This document shows, in pieces, positions 27,311 through 36,762 of a stretch of DNA of 64,000 nt. The stretch's first letter is position 1, and every line of letters begins with the position of its first letter. Source of the stretch: Plastoroseomonas arctica (GTDB lineage Bacteria > Pseudomonadota > Alphaproteobacteria > Acetobacterales > Acetobacteraceae); contig NZ_JAAEDH010000023.1 of assembly GCF_018128965.1 (NCBI RefSeq), positions 1-64,000 of the forward strand, written 5' to 3'. The notes under the pieces are model-generated. The model was not told the DNA's origin. It worked only from the letters and a program-made list of their open reading frames with translations, and did not search any database. The position numbers and the translations under genes were made by a program.

Positions 27311-29379
27311 GGCAGGCTTTCGCGGGCGTCGATTTCGCGCCGATCCTTCCGATCTGGATGCTGGGGGCGCTCGCCCTCATCGCCGTGCTGGTGCTGGTGC
27401 CGGGCGCGGTGCGTCGGGCTCGAGGGCTGGTCTGGCGCGCGGTCGCCTTCGCCCTGCTTCTCCTCGCTTTGGCCAATCCGCGCCTGGTCGAGGAGACGCG
27501 GGAGACGCGGCCCGATATCGCCCTGCTGGTGGTGGACCGCTCGGACAGCGCCCGGATCAATGGCCGCGACGCGCGGATCGAGGCCGCGAGGGAGTTGCTG
27601 GAACAGCGTATCGGCCGCCTGCCGGAGCTGGAGCTGCGCACCGTTGCTGCCGAGGAGGGCGGCAACCAGGGCACCCGCCTATTCGCCGCGATGGAGCGCG
27701 CGCTTGCCGACATCCCGCGCGCGCGCCTCGCCGGCGTCATCGCGCTGACCGACGGGCAGGCGCATGACGTGCCGGCCGCGTCCCCCATCGACGCACCCTT
27801 CCACGCGCTGCTCGCGGGCCGGCCCGGCGAGGTGGACCGTCGGCTCCGCGTCATCGAGGCACCCGGCTTCGGCATCGTCGGGCGCAGCGTCGACCTGCGC
27901 GTGGTGGTGGAAGACCTCGGGGCGCGCGAGGCCGGGGGGGCGGCGATGCTCACCATCCGCCGCGACGGCCAGCCGCCGCGCCAGGAAAGTGTTGCGGTCG
28001 GACGCGAACACCGCATCACCATCCCGATCGAGCGCGGTGGGCCCACCGTGGTGGAAGTCGCGGCCGCTACCCGCACCGGCGAGGTCAGCACGCTCAACAA
28101 TCGCCAGGTCGTCACCATCACCGGCGTGCGCGATCGGCTGCGCGTGCTGCTGGTCAGCGGGGAGCCCCATGCCGGCGAGCGCACCTGGCGGCGACTGCTC
28201 AAGGCCGACCCGAATGTCGACCTGGTGCACTTCACCATCCTGCGGCCGCCCGAGAAGGACGACCTCACCCCGCTCAACGAGCTGGCGCTGATCGCCTTCC
28301 CGGTGCGCGAGCTGTTCCAGGTGAAGCTGCGCGATTTCGATCTCATCGTGTTCGACCGATTCGCCAATCGCGGCATCCTGCCCCCCGTCTACCTGCGCAA
28401 CATCGCCGATTACGTGCGCGGCGGCGGGGCGCTGCTGATGAGCACCGGCCCCGAATTCTCCGGCCCCATCAGCCTCGCCCTCACGCCCCTCGGTCCTGTG
28501 CTGCCGGCGCGGCCGAGCGGGGCGCAGGCCGTGGTTGAGGGCGCCTTCCGCCCGCGGGTCTCGGCGCTGGGCGCGCGCCACCCGGTGACCGAGGGCCTGA
28601 CACCGCCCGATGCCGAGCCGAGCTGGGGCCGCTGGTACCGCTACCTGCGCGCCGAACAGCGCGGCGGCACCACCGTGATGGAGGGACCGAATGGCGCGCC
28701 GTTGCTGGTGCTGGACCGGGTCGGCGAGGGCCGCGTGGCGCTGATGCTCTCCGACCATATCTGGCTGTGGTCGCGTGGCCATGATGGCGGCGGCCCGCAG
28801 CAGGAGGTGCTGCGCCGCATCGCCCATTGGCTGATGCGCGAGCCGGAGCTGGAGGAGGAGGACCTCTCCGCCCGGATCGAGGTTGGCGGCCTCACCGTCA
28901 CCCGCCGCAGCGTCGAGGCGGGACCGCCGCCGGAGATCGCGGTCACCGCGCCGGACGGTAGCGTGACGCGCACGCGCCCGGAGCCGGGACCCGGTGGCCG
29001 CGCCGTGCTGCGCATGGCGGCGACCCAGCCCGGCGTCTGGCAGGCGAGCGACGGGCGGCGCACCGCCTTCGCCGCCTCGGCCGCGGCGAACCCGCTCGAA
29101 ATCGCCGATCTCCGCGCCGATGACCAGCGACTGCGACTGGTGGCGCAGGCGACCGGAGGTGCGATCCGCTGGCTCGGCACCGGCGAGGCGCCGAGCCTTC
29201 CGGAAATCCGCCGCGTGGCGGCGGGGCGCGACGCATCGGGGCCGAGCTGGATCGGGCTACGGCGCAATGCGGACCACACGGTGACCGGGATTTCGGCCAT
29301 GGCCCTGCTGCCGCCCTGGCTCGCGCTGCCGCTGGTGCTGGGCGTGGCCATCATCGCCTGGCGGCGCGAGGGCCGCTGA
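27307..29379 (+). CDS. Membrane protein with VWA-like and glutamine amidotransferase-like domains (MoxR operon)
   Basis: 690 aa. Two N-terminal hydrophobic segments (about 14-34 and 41-59), then a VWA-like part (IALLVVDRSDSARING, VIALTDGQAHD), an Ig-like strand region, and a class I GATase-like fold (about 330-530; ADYVRGGGALLMSTGPEFSGP). A last membrane helix lies at about 665-685. No catalytic Cys of a true glutamine amidotransferase was seen in the matching position. It is the terminal gene of the MoxR/DUF58/DUF4159 run and starts within the LtrA stop (ATGA). It probably forms a membrane complex with the DUF4159 protein. Confidence 0.82.
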   Translation: MRQAFAGVDFAPILPIWMLGALALIAVLVLVPGAVRRARGLVWRAVAFALLLLALANPRLVEETRETRPDIALLVVDRSDSARINGRDARIEAARELLEQRIGRLPELELRTVAAEEGGNQGTRLFAAMERALADIPRARLAGVIALTDGQAHDVPAASPIDAPFHALLAGRPGEVDRRLRVIEAPGFGIVGRSVDLRVVVEDLGAREAGGAAMLTIRRDGQPPRQESVAVGREHRITIPIERGGPTVVEVAAATRTGEVSTLNNRQVVTITGVRDRLRVLLVSGEPHAGERTWRRLLKADPNVDLVHFTILRPPEKDDLTPLNELALIAFPVRELFQVKLRDFDLIVFDRFANRGILPPVYLRNIADYVRGGGALLMSTGPEFSGPISLALTPLGPVLPARPSGAQAVVEGAFRPRVSALGARHPVTEGLTPPDAEPSWGRWYRYLRAEQRGGTTVMEGPNGAPLLVLDRVGEGRVALMLSDHIWLWSRGHDGGGPQQEVLRRIAHWLMREPELEEEDLSARIEVGGLTVTRRSVEAGPPPEIAVTAPDGSVTRTRPEPGPGGRAVLRMAATQPGVWQASDGRRTAFAASAAANPLEIADLRADDQRLRLVAQATGGAIRWLGTGEAPSLPEIRRVAAGRDASGPSWIGLRRNADHTVTGISAMALLPPWLALPLVLGVAIIAWRREGR

Positions 29380-29417
29380 CGATTTCCCCGCGGCGCGAAC
29401 TCCGCTAGAACTTGCTG

Positions 29418-30044
29418 ATGCGCAAAATCCTGCTCGCCGCGATGCTTCTCTCCCTCGCCGCCCTGCCCGCCCTGGCGCAGCCGGGCTTTGCCGGGGCGAG
29501 CGGCGCGCCGCAGACCCAGGCGCGCCCGGGCAGTGCGCCCGCCGGTCCCCCGCCGGCGCTGCCCGGACTTGCCGCGCGGCGCGCGCCGGAGCCGATCCCG
29601 GCCGATACCTCGCGCGTGCTGGAACCCACCGACGCGCTGTTCGACGCCATCACCCGGGGTGACCTTCCGGCTGCCCGCGACGCGGTCTCCCGCGGCGCCG
29701 ATCTCGATTCGCGCAATGTGCTCGGGCTCACCCCGGTCGATGCCGCGGTCGATCGCGGCCGCAACGAGATCCTGTTCTACCTGCTCTCGGCGCGGTCGAC
29801 GGCGCGCAACCCGGCCCCGCCGCCCGAAGCCAACGACACCCCGCAGCAGCGTGCCGCTCGCCAGCGTGCCCTGACCGCCGAACGCCTGGCCGCGGAGCGT
29901 GCGGCGACACGGGCGTCGAGCGCGGCACCGGCCACCGTGCAGCGTGCCGCCGCGCCGCAGTCGCCGCGGCTTTTCGCCAATGACGGCGGGGCCCCGCGAC
30001 CCGAGGTGGGGTTCCTGGGCTTCGACGCCGGCCGCGGCCGCTAG
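29418..30044 (+). CDS. Secreted ankyrin-repeat protein
   Basis: 208 aa. MRKILLAAMLLSLAALPALAQ is a signal peptide. After a Pro/Ala-rich stretch, residues about 72-125 form roughly two ankyrin-type helices (DALFDAITRGDLPAARDAVSRGADLDSRNV, then GLTPVDAAVDRGRNEILFYLL). The tail is Ala/Arg-rich and probably unstructured. Presumably a periplasmic protein-binding module; partner unknown. The TTG at 29412 is in frame, but ATG 29418 starts the signal peptide properly. Confidence 0.75.
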   Translation: MRKILLAAMLLSLAALPALAQPGFAGASGAPQTQARPGSAPAGPPPALPGLAARRAPEPIPADTSRVLEPTDALFDAITRGDLPAARDAVSRGADLDSRNVLGLTPVDAAVDRGRNEILFYLLSARSTARNPAPPPEANDTPQQRAARQRALTAERLAAERAATRASSAAPATVQRAAAPQSPRLFANDGGAPRPEVGFLGFDAGRGR

Positions 30045-30062
30045 ACGCCTCGGACCGCGCGC

Positions 30063-30512
30063 TCAGCCGGCCTTTTCCCAGCCCTTCGCGCCCTGCTTCA
30101 TGTAGCTGAGGCCGTGCCCGGCGGCCTTGGCACTCGCCCATCGCGCCCGCGCCGCGGCTGTCGCACCCTCGTCATTGCCGTCGAACAGGTCCAGCACGCG
30201 GTCGTATTCTGACGCACGCATGGTGCTCGCGCCGTCGAGCAGCAGCAGGAACCGTGCGCCGTTGACCGGAGCCACATCCCCGGTGGCGAGCAGGATCGGC
30301 TGGTGCCGCGCATGTTCGGTGTCGGAGCGACCGTGCGGCAGCCAGTCCGGGTCTGTCGAGAGCCAGAGCGAGGCGTCCAGCGCCTCCATCCGCTCGGCCG
30401 TGCCGCACAAGACATGCGCCCGCCCGCCGCCCGCGAGGATGCGGCCGAGGAGCTTGGGCGCGGCGGCGTCGATGCTTGTCCGGGTCAGGTGGTAGAAGCC
30501 GATCTCGGCCAT
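30063..30512 (-). CDS. holC: DNA polymerase III chi subunit
   Basis: 149 aa. The family N-terminus is clear: IGFYHLTRTSIDAAAPKLLGRIL, then RAHVLCGTAERMEALDASLW, HGRSDTEHARHQPILL and a C-terminal YDRVLDLFDGNDEGATAAARARW. HolC links the clamp loader to SSB at the replication fork. Its start overlaps the upstream aminopeptidase stop by one base (TGATG); pepA-holC linkage is widely conserved, which supports the call. Confidence 0.93.
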   Translation of the reverse strand: MAEIGFYHLTRTSIDAAAPKLLGRILAGGGRAHVLCGTAERMEALDASLWLSTDPDWLPHGRSDTEHARHQPILLATGDVAPVNGARFLLLLDGASTMRASEYDRVLDLFDGNDEGATAAARARWASAKAAGHGLSYMKQGAKGWEKAG

Positions 30513-31942
30513 CAGCGCTCCTCCTCGAACCGCATTGCGACCAGCCGGTCGAGCAGGCGCACGCCGAAGCCGGAGGCACCCTTGGGTCCCAGCGCATCGG
30601 CTTCGGCACGGGCCTCGACCCCAGCGATGTCCAGATGCGCCCAGGCGACCCCGCCCACGAATTCGCGCAGGAACGCGGCGGCGTGGCAGGCATCGGGCAT
30701 CAGGCGGCCGCCAGAGGCGCCGGAACCTGATGGCGCACATTGCTTGATATCCGCGATGTCGCTGTTGAGATCCTCGCGGTGACGCACGCCGATCGGCATC
30801 GGCCATAGCGGCTCGCCCACAGCGGCTCCTGCCGCGACCAGCGCCGCGGCGAGCGGCGGATCATTGGAGAACAGCCCGGCCTGGTGGTGGCCCAGCGCCG
30901 TCACGATCGAGCCGGTGAGTGTGGCGAGGTCGATCATCGCCTGCGGGCGGTGATGGCGGGCGTGGTGCAGGGCATCGGCCAGCACCAGCCTTCCCTCCGC
31001 ATCGGTGTCCAGCACCTCCACCGTGCGGCCCGAGAGCGTCGTCAGCACGTCGCCGGGGCGGTAGCTGTCGCCGCCGGTGGAATTCTCCGCGATGGCGAGG
31101 ATGGCGACCGCCGGCGCCGGCGAGCGCCGCAAAGCCAGCGCCAGCATCGCGCCGGCGCAGGCGGCGGCACCGGCCATGTCGGCGCGCATCTCCTCCATTC
31201 CCGCGGCCGGCTTGATCGAGATGCCGCCCGTGTCGAAGCACAGCCCCTTGCCGATGAAGGCGATGGGGCGCGCGTCCAGCCGGCCCTTCCAGCGCAGCGT
31301 GACGAGGCGCGGGCCGGACGCGGCCTCGCGACCCACGGCGCTGAGCGCGCCGAATCCGCGCCGGCGCAGCCGCTTGGGTCCGATCACCTTCACCGTGATG
31401 CCGTGTTCCTCGAGGCTGCGCAGCCGCGTCGCGAAGATCGCCGGCGTGAGGTAGTTCGCGGGTTCGGAGACGAGGTCCCGCGCGAACAGGGTGCCGCGCG
31501 CCGATGCCTCGGCCGCGCGCCAGTGCGGGATGGTGCCCGGGCGGTCGCCGGTCAGCAGCTCCACGCGCGGCGCCGGCTTGCCCGCGGGCACGCTGCGGAT
31601 GGCGAGCGGCGGCGCGCCACGCAGCATCGCGCCGGCGGCGAAGGCGGCGGCTTCGGCCGGTTGCAGGCCACGCGCATCCAGCACGAGCGCCGACGCATCG
31701 CCAAGGGCGGCGATGGCCGCCCCGCCGGCGCGTTCGAAATCGAGCGGCGCGGCCGCGGCCCCGGTGCCGGCCAGGATCACGGCGTCAGGGCTGAACAAGG
31801 CGAGGCTGGTGCCGGCCTCGCCGGTGAAATGCGCCGCCGCGATCGCCGCTGCCATGGCCTCAGGCGCCGGCGTGCCCTGCGCCCAGGGCAGCGCCACCGC
31901 CTCCCCCGCGCGGGGCGCTACCGTGCGGAGGCGGATCTGCAT
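30512..31942 (-). CDS. M17 leucyl aminopeptidase family protein (second, divergent copy)
   Basis: 476 aa. An M17 fold with the C-terminal catalytic domain complete: FIGKGLCFDTGGISIKPAAGMEEMRADMAGA and the TDAEGRLVLADAL signature. The residue before TDAEGRL is Asp where the M17 signature and the neighbouring copy have Asn. The protein is more Ala-rich than the next copy. It lies directly downstream of a canonical pepA; the start (ATG 31942) overlaps the pepA stop (TGATG), with TTG 31945 as an alternative. Likely a cytosolic metalloaminopeptidase with shifted specificity. Confidence 0.87.
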   Translation of the reverse strand: MQIRLRTVAPRAGEAVALPWAQGTPAPEAMAAAIAAAHFTGEAGTSLALFSPDAVILAGTGAAAAPLDFERAGGAAIAALGDASALVLDARGLQPAEAAAFAAGAMLRGAPPLAIRSVPAGKPAPRVELLTGDRPGTIPHWRAAEASARGTLFARDLVSEPANYLTPAIFATRLRSLEEHGITVKVIGPKRLRRRGFGALSAVGREAASGPRLVTLRWKGRLDARPIAFIGKGLCFDTGGISIKPAAGMEEMRADMAGAAACAGAMLALALRRSPAPAVAILAIAENSTGGDSYRPGDVLTTLSGRTVEVLDTDAEGRLVLADALHHARHHRPQAMIDLATLTGSIVTALGHHQAGLFSNDPPLAAALVAAGAAVGEPLWPMPIGVRHREDLNSDIADIKQCAPSGSGASGGRLMPDACHAAAFLREFVGGVAWAHLDIAGVEARAEADALGPKGASGFGVRLLDRLVAMRFEEER

Positions 31943-33432
31943 CAATCCTCGTAGTGGTCGGCGACCAGACGGTCGAGCAGCCGCACCCCGTAGGCGCTCG
32001 CGCCCTTCGGGATAAGCGGCACGTCCTTGTAGGCCCAGGCGGTGCCGGCGATGTCGAGATGTGCCCAGGGCTTGCCGTTCACGAAGCGCTGGATGAACTG
32101 CGCCGCGGTGATCGACCCGCCCGGACGGCCGCCGACATTCTTCATGTCCGCGATGTCCGACTTGATCTGCTTGTCGTAGGCATCGCCGAGCGGCATGCGC
32201 CAGACCAGCTCGCCGGTCGCCTTGCCCGCGGCTTCGAGCTTCTCGGCCAGCGCCTCGTCATTGGCGAACATCCCGGCATGCTCATGGCCGAGGGCCACGA
32301 TGATCGCGCCGGTCAGCGTCGCGAGGTCGACCATGAAGGCCGGGTCGTATTTCTCCTGCGCGTACCAGAGCACGTCGGCCAGCACGAGGCGGCCTTCGGC
32401 GTCGGTGTTGATGACCTCGATGGTTTGGCCGGAATAGGAGGTCACCACGTCGCCGGGGCGCTGCGCATTGCCCGAGGGCATGTTCTCGACCAGGCCCACC
32501 AGCCCGATGACGTCCGCCTTCGCCTTGCGCCCGGCGAGGGCCGCCATCAGCCCGATCACCGTGCCGGCGCCGGCCATGTCGAACTTCATCTCCTCCATGC
32601 CGCCGGCGGGCTTGATGGAGATGCCACCCGTGTCGAAGGTCACGCCCTTGCCCACGAAGCACAGCGGCTTCTTCGCCTCCTTCTTCCCGCGGCCGGCGGG
32701 CTTCGGCGCGCCCATCCACTTCATCACCACCATGCGCGCTTCCTGCACGGAGCCCTGCGCCACGCCGAGCAGCGCACCGAAGCCGAGCTTCTTCATCTCC
32801 TTCGGCCCCATGATCTCGACCACGACGCCGAGCTTCTCGAGCACCTTGCAGCGATCCGCCATCTCGGCGGGAAACAGCACGTTGGGCGGTTCGGAGACCA
32901 GGTCACGGGCGAGGAAGATGCCCTCCGCAATGGCGGCGAGCGGGGCGAAGGCAGCCTTGGCCTTCGCCGGGTCGGCGGTCGCGATGGCGATGCGCTCGGC
33001 CTTGGGCTTGTCCTCCTCCTTCTCCTTGGTGCGGTATTTGTCGAAGCGGTAGGAGCGCAGCTTGAGCCCGGACCCGATCCGCGCGGCGAATTCCGGCGTC
33101 AGGGCCTCCCCCGCGATGACCGATTCGCGCTCGGCGGCGATCAGGGGCCAAGCGGTGCCGCCGAGCGATTCGAGGTTTTCGGCCGTGATGTCGCCGGGCT
33201 TGCCCAGGCCGATGGCGACGATCTTGGACAGGCCTCCGCCCGGCGCCCACAGCGTCGCGGTCTGGCCCTTCTTGCCTTTGAAGCCCGCCGCCTCCAGCGC
33301 CTTTGGCAGCCGGCCATCCGTCGCGGCGATCGCCGCCTCATGCAGTGTGCCGCCGGAGCCTTCCTCAGGCAGCAGCAGCACGAGGGCGCCATGGCGGGGC
33401 AGTGCGGGCTTGGTGAAGGCGATGTCGGCCAT
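31942..33432 (-). CDS. pepA: Leucyl aminopeptidase PepA
   Basis: 496 aa, typical length. N-terminal macro-like domain (about 1-160), catalytic domain from about residue 175 with LARDLVSEPPNVLFP, FVGKGVTFDTGGISIKPAGGMEEMKFDMAGA (Lys and Asp ligands of the two zinc ions) and the exact signature NTDAEGRL. PepA removes N-terminal residues from peptides in the cytosol and in some bacteria binds DNA. AGGAG lies in front of ATG 33432. It heads a pepA / second M17 / holC operon and is divergent from cysQ. Confidence 0.94.
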   Translation of the reverse strand: MADIAFTKPALPRHGALVLLLPEEGSGGTLHEAAIAATDGRLPKALEAAGFKGKKGQTATLWAPGGGLSKIVAIGLGKPGDITAENLESLGGTAWPLIAAERESVIAGEALTPEFAARIGSGLKLRSYRFDKYRTKEKEEDKPKAERIAIATADPAKAKAAFAPLAAIAEGIFLARDLVSEPPNVLFPAEMADRCKVLEKLGVVVEIMGPKEMKKLGFGALLGVAQGSVQEARMVVMKWMGAPKPAGRGKKEAKKPLCFVGKGVTFDTGGISIKPAGGMEEMKFDMAGAGTVIGLMAALAGRKAKADVIGLVGLVENMPSGNAQRPGDVVTSYSGQTIEVINTDAEGRLVLADVLWYAQEKYDPAFMVDLATLTGAIIVALGHEHAGMFANDEALAEKLEAAGKATGELVWRMPLGDAYDKQIKSDIADMKNVGGRPGGSITAAQFIQRFVNGKPWAHLDIAGTAWAYKDVPLIPKGASAYGVRLLDRLVADHYED

Positions 33433-33522
33433 GCTGGCTCCTGGAAGAAAAAAGACTGCCTGACAGAACACCACGCCGGCGCCGGGCTTGCCATAGGCAG
33501 CGCGGACGCGGGATGAGGAGAC

Positions 33523-34296
33523 ATGGACACCGAACAGGACAGGCACGCGCTGCTCGCCCTCGCCGTGGGGCTCGCGGAGCGCGCTGCGGCGGCGATCATT
33601 GCGGTGAAGCGGGCCGGATTCGTCGTCCAGCGGAAATCCGACGCGACCTACGTCACCGCGGCCGATCGCATCGCCGAGGTGATCATCGTGGACGGCCTGC
33701 GCGAGGCGGCCCCGCATCTGCCGGTGGTCGCGGAGGAGGAGGTGGCTGGTGGCCTCGTCACCGCCCCGGGCGATGCCTACTGGCTGGTCGACCCACTCGA
33801 CGGCACGCGCGAGTTCGCGCGCGGCACGCCGCATTACGCGGTCCATATCGGGCTGGTGCGCAACGGTGTCCCGGTGCTGGGCGTGGTCGCGGTGCCGGAG
33901 TTTTCGGAGGTGTTCTGGGGCGGCGCCGGGCTTGGGGCCTGGAAGCGCGACGCCGGCGGCGAGCGCGCGATCCGCGTTCGCCCGGCACCCGCCGAGGGGC
34001 TGGTCGTGATGGGCAGCGCGCATCACGCGAACGACCCGCGCCTGGCCGCCTGGATCGCCGGCCGCGCGGTGGCGCGGGTGGAAAACATCGGCTCCTCGAT
34101 CAAGATGCTACGGGTGGCGGAGGGCGCGGCCGATGTGCATCCGCGCTTCCAGGCCACGATGGAATGGGACACGGCCGCACCCCAGGCGGTGCTGGAAGCG
34201 GCGGGTGGCAGCCTCAGGCTCTGGGGTGGCGGCGCGCTGCGCTACGGCAAGCCGGGCTGGGAAAACCCCGGCTACCTGGTGACGGGCGCGGCGTGA
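33523..34296 (+). CDS. cysQ: 3'(2'),5'-bisphosphate nucleotidase CysQ
   Basis: 257 aa, inositol monophosphatase superfamily. Metal-binding residues are visible: Glu71-73 in VVAEEEVAGG, Asp90 and Asp93 in WLVDPLDGTREF, and the C-terminal MEWDTAAPQAVLEAAGG. The wording WLVDPLDGTREF and WDTAAPQA fits CysQ rather than inositol monophosphatase. CysQ clears 3'-phosphoadenosine-5'-phosphate from sulfate assimilation and helps recycle CoA-derived nucleotides. The stop overlaps the next start by 4 nt (GTGA). Confidence 0.88.
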   Translation: MDTEQDRHALLALAVGLAERAAAAIIAVKRAGFVVQRKSDATYVTAADRIAEVIIVDGLREAAPHLPVVAEEEVAGGLVTAPGDAYWLVDPLDGTREFARGTPHYAVHIGLVRNGVPVLGVVAVPEFSEVFWGGAGLGAWKRDAGGERAIRVRPAPAEGLVVMGSAHHANDPRLAAWIAGRAVARVENIGSSIKMLRVAEGAADVHPRFQATMEWDTAAPQAVLEAAGGSLRLWGGGALRYGKPGWENPGYLVTGAA

Positions 34297-35252
34297 CGGA
34301 GCGCCTCGGCCCCGGGGATATCGCACGCGCCGCGGCCATGCTGCGGGCGGGGGACCTTGTCGGCTTCCCCACCGAGACCGTCTATGGCCTGGGCGCGGAT
34401 GCGCGGAACGGACGCGCCGTGGCCGGCGTGTTCGAGGCCAAGGGCCGGCCGCATTTCAACCCGCTCATCTGCCACTTCGCCGACGCGGACGCCGCCTTCG
34501 CCGAGGTCGAGGCGGATGGGCGGGCGCGGGCACTTGCCGCGGCGTTCTGGCCCGGACCGTTGACCCTGGTGCTGCCGCGCCAGCCCGGCTGCGTGGTCGA
34601 CCTGCTCGCCGGTGCCGGGCTGGACACCCTGGCGGTGCGGGTGCCGGCGAATCCCATCGCGCTCGCGCTGATTGCGGCCATGGACGGTCCCGTCGCGGCA
34701 CCGTCGGCCAATCGCTCGGGCGGTGTTTCCCCCACGACGGCCGAGCATGTGCTCGCGGGTCTCGACGGGCGGATCGCGGCGGTGATCGATGGCGGCCCCT
34801 GCGCGGTGGGCGTGGAGAGCACGGTGCTCGACCTCACCGGCGGCGCCGTGCTGCTGCGCCATGGCGGGGTGCCGGTGGAGGCGATCGAGGCGGTGATCGG
34901 CCCGGTCGGGCGGCCGTTGCCGCTCAGTGCGGGCGCGGCCGCGCGCACGTTTCGAAGCCCGGGCATGATGCTGTCCCACTACGCGCCGGGCCTGCCGGTA
35001 CGGCTCGGCGCCATGGACGTTTTGGCCGATGAGGGGCTGCTCGCCTTTGGCGGCGCGTTGCCGGGCGCCGGCGCGGTGTTTCAGCTGAGCGCGGCTGCCG
35101 ATCTGCGCGAAGCGGCGGCGCGGCTTTTTGCCGGGCTGCGCGCGCTGGACGCGCTGCCCGGGCTGCGCGCCATCGCCGTAATGCCGGTGCCGGAGACCGG
35201 GCTTGGCGCGGCGATCAACGACCGGCTGGCCCGCGCCGCCGCACCCCGCTAA
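34293..35252 (+). CDS. L-threonylcarbamoyladenylate synthase (Sua5/TsaC type)
   Basis: 319 aa. An N-terminal YrdC domain with FPTETVYGLGADARNG, KGRPHFNPLICHF and APSANRSGGVSPTTAEHV, followed after about residue 210 by a Sua5-type C-terminal domain starting at SPGMMLSHYAPGLPVRLG. It makes threonylcarbamoyl-AMP for the universal t6A37 modification of ANN-decoding tRNAs. The long Sua5 form is seen, not the short TsaC form. GTG start overlapping the cysQ stop. Convergent with the MFS gene, overlapping its stop by 4 nt. Confidence 0.92.
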   Translation: MTERLGPGDIARAAAMLRAGDLVGFPTETVYGLGADARNGRAVAGVFEAKGRPHFNPLICHFADADAAFAEVEADGRARALAAAFWPGPLTLVLPRQPGCVVDLLAGAGLDTLAVRVPANPIALALIAAMDGPVAAPSANRSGGVSPTTAEHVLAGLDGRIAAVIDGGPCAVGVESTVLDLTGGAVLLRHGGVPVEAIEAVIGPVGRPLPLSAGAAARTFRSPGMMLSHYAPGLPVRLGAMDVLADEGLLAFGGALPGAGAVFQLSAAADLREAAARLFAGLRALDALPGLRAIAVMPVPETGLGAAINDRLARAAAPR

Positions 35253-36694
35253 TCGGCCCGCCCCATCGGCGCTGCCACACTCTCGAGCGGCTGTCCCTCT
35301 GCCGCGAAGCCCAGCTTCCACTCGGTCGCCGCGGCCACCAGCATCAACGCCGCCGCCGCCATGTAGCCCCACAGCACGTCCATCCGCTCGCCGCCCTGGA
35401 TCAACGCGCCGAACAGGAAGGGCGCCACCACGCCGCCCGCCGCCGTGCCGATCGCGTAGAACAGCGCGATGGCCATCGCCCTCATCTCGAGCGGGAAGCT
35501 CTCGCCGACCGTTAGGTAGGCGGCCGAGGCGCCCGCCGAGGCCACGAAGAAGATGCAGGTCCACAGCAGCGTAAGCATCGTGCCCGATACCATCTCCTGT
35601 TGGAACAGGATGGCGGTCGCTGCCATCAGCAGCCCCGCGGCGCCGTAGGTGAGGGTGATCATGATGCGGCGCCCCACGCTGTCGAACAGGGGCCCGAGCA
35701 GCAATGGGCCGAGCAGGTTGCCGACGGCGAAGGGCAGCATGTACCAGCCCATGTCCTGCGCCGGCACGCCGTAGAACTTCGTCAGCACCAGTGCATAGGT
35801 GAAGAACACCCCATTGTAGCAGAAGGCCTGGCAGGCCATCAGCGTGAGCGCGAGGATGCTGCGTTCGCGGTACTGCCGGAACATCACCTGCACGACCTCG
35901 GCGATCGAGACATGGCCACGGGTGCGCAGCCGGATGGCGCCATACTCCGTCGGCGGCAACGGGCCGCGCTCGGCGGCGACCTCGCGCTCGATCTGCGCGA
36001 CGATCGCCTCGGCCTCGGCGTTGCGGCCATGGGTCATCAGCCAGCGGGGGCTCTCGGGGATCCAGCGGCGGAGGAAGATCACCACGACCGACAGCGCGCC
36101 GCCGATCAGGAAGGCCAGGCGCCAGCCGAGCTCGGGGTCGATCACCGCGGGGTTGAGCAGCAGCAACGACGCGCCGGCACCCACCATCGCGCCCAGCCAG
36201 AAGGTGCCGTTGATGGCAAGGTCCGTGGCACCGCGGCGACGCGCCGGGATCAGCTCCTGGATGGCCGAGTTCACCGCCGAATATTCGCCCCCGATGCCCG
36301 CGCCAGTGAGGAAGCGAAAGAAGGTGAAGGACCACACGTCCCAGGACAGCCCGGTCGCCATCGAGGCGAGCAGGTAGACCAGCACCGTGATGGTGAACAG
36401 CCGCTTGCGCCCGAGCCGATCGGTCAGCCAGCCGAAGAACAGCGCGCCCACCACGGCGCCGAGCAGATAGGCCGAAGCCGTCAGCCCGACCTGGGATTCC
36501 GTGAGCGCAAGCGAAGGGCTGTTGTGGATCGCGGGGGCGAGCGAGCCGACCAGCGTGACCTCCAGCCCGTCGAGCGTCCAGGTGATGCCGAGCCCGACGC
36601 AGACGAGCCAGTGGAAGCGCGACCAGGGCAGGCGATCGAGCCGGGCCGGCACATCAGTGGAAAAGACTGTGCCGTGCTGGCTGCGTTCCGACAT
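35249..36694 (-). CDS. MFS transporter
   Basis: 481 aa with about 12 hydrophobic segments. The loop 2-3 motif GWLTDRLGRKRLF and a loop 8-9 copy GPLFDSVGRRIM are typical of the major facilitator superfamily; RWIPESPRW is a sugar/metabolite:H+ symporter motif. Inner-membrane transporter of an organic acid or sugar, substrate unresolved. The gene stands alone, with its stop overlapping the sua5 stop on the opposite strand. Confidence 0.88.
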   Translation of the reverse strand: MSERSQHGTVFSTDVPARLDRLPWSRFHWLVCVGLGITWTLDGLEVTLVGSLAPAIHNSPSLALTESQVGLTASAYLLGAVVGALFFGWLTDRLGRKRLFTITVLVYLLASMATGLSWDVWSFTFFRFLTGAGIGGEYSAVNSAIQELIPARRRGATDLAINGTFWLGAMVGAGASLLLLNPAVIDPELGWRLAFLIGGALSVVVIFLRRWIPESPRWLMTHGRNAEAEAIVAQIEREVAAERGPLPPTEYGAIRLRTRGHVSIAEVVQVMFRQYRERSILALTLMACQAFCYNGVFFTYALVLTKFYGVPAQDMGWYMLPFAVGNLLGPLLLGPLFDSVGRRIMITLTYGAAGLLMAATAILFQQEMVSGTMLTLLWTCIFFVASAGASAAYLTVGESFPLEMRAMAIALFYAIGTAAGGVVAPFLFGALIQGGERMDVLWGYMAAAALMLVAAATEWKLGFAAEGQPLESVAAPMGRAD

Positions 36695-36762
36695 GCGCCG
36701 CGCTCCCCTTGCGTCCGGGGCAGAACGCGAGGCAGCCAGGAATGTTGCGGCTCAGCCGGCGA

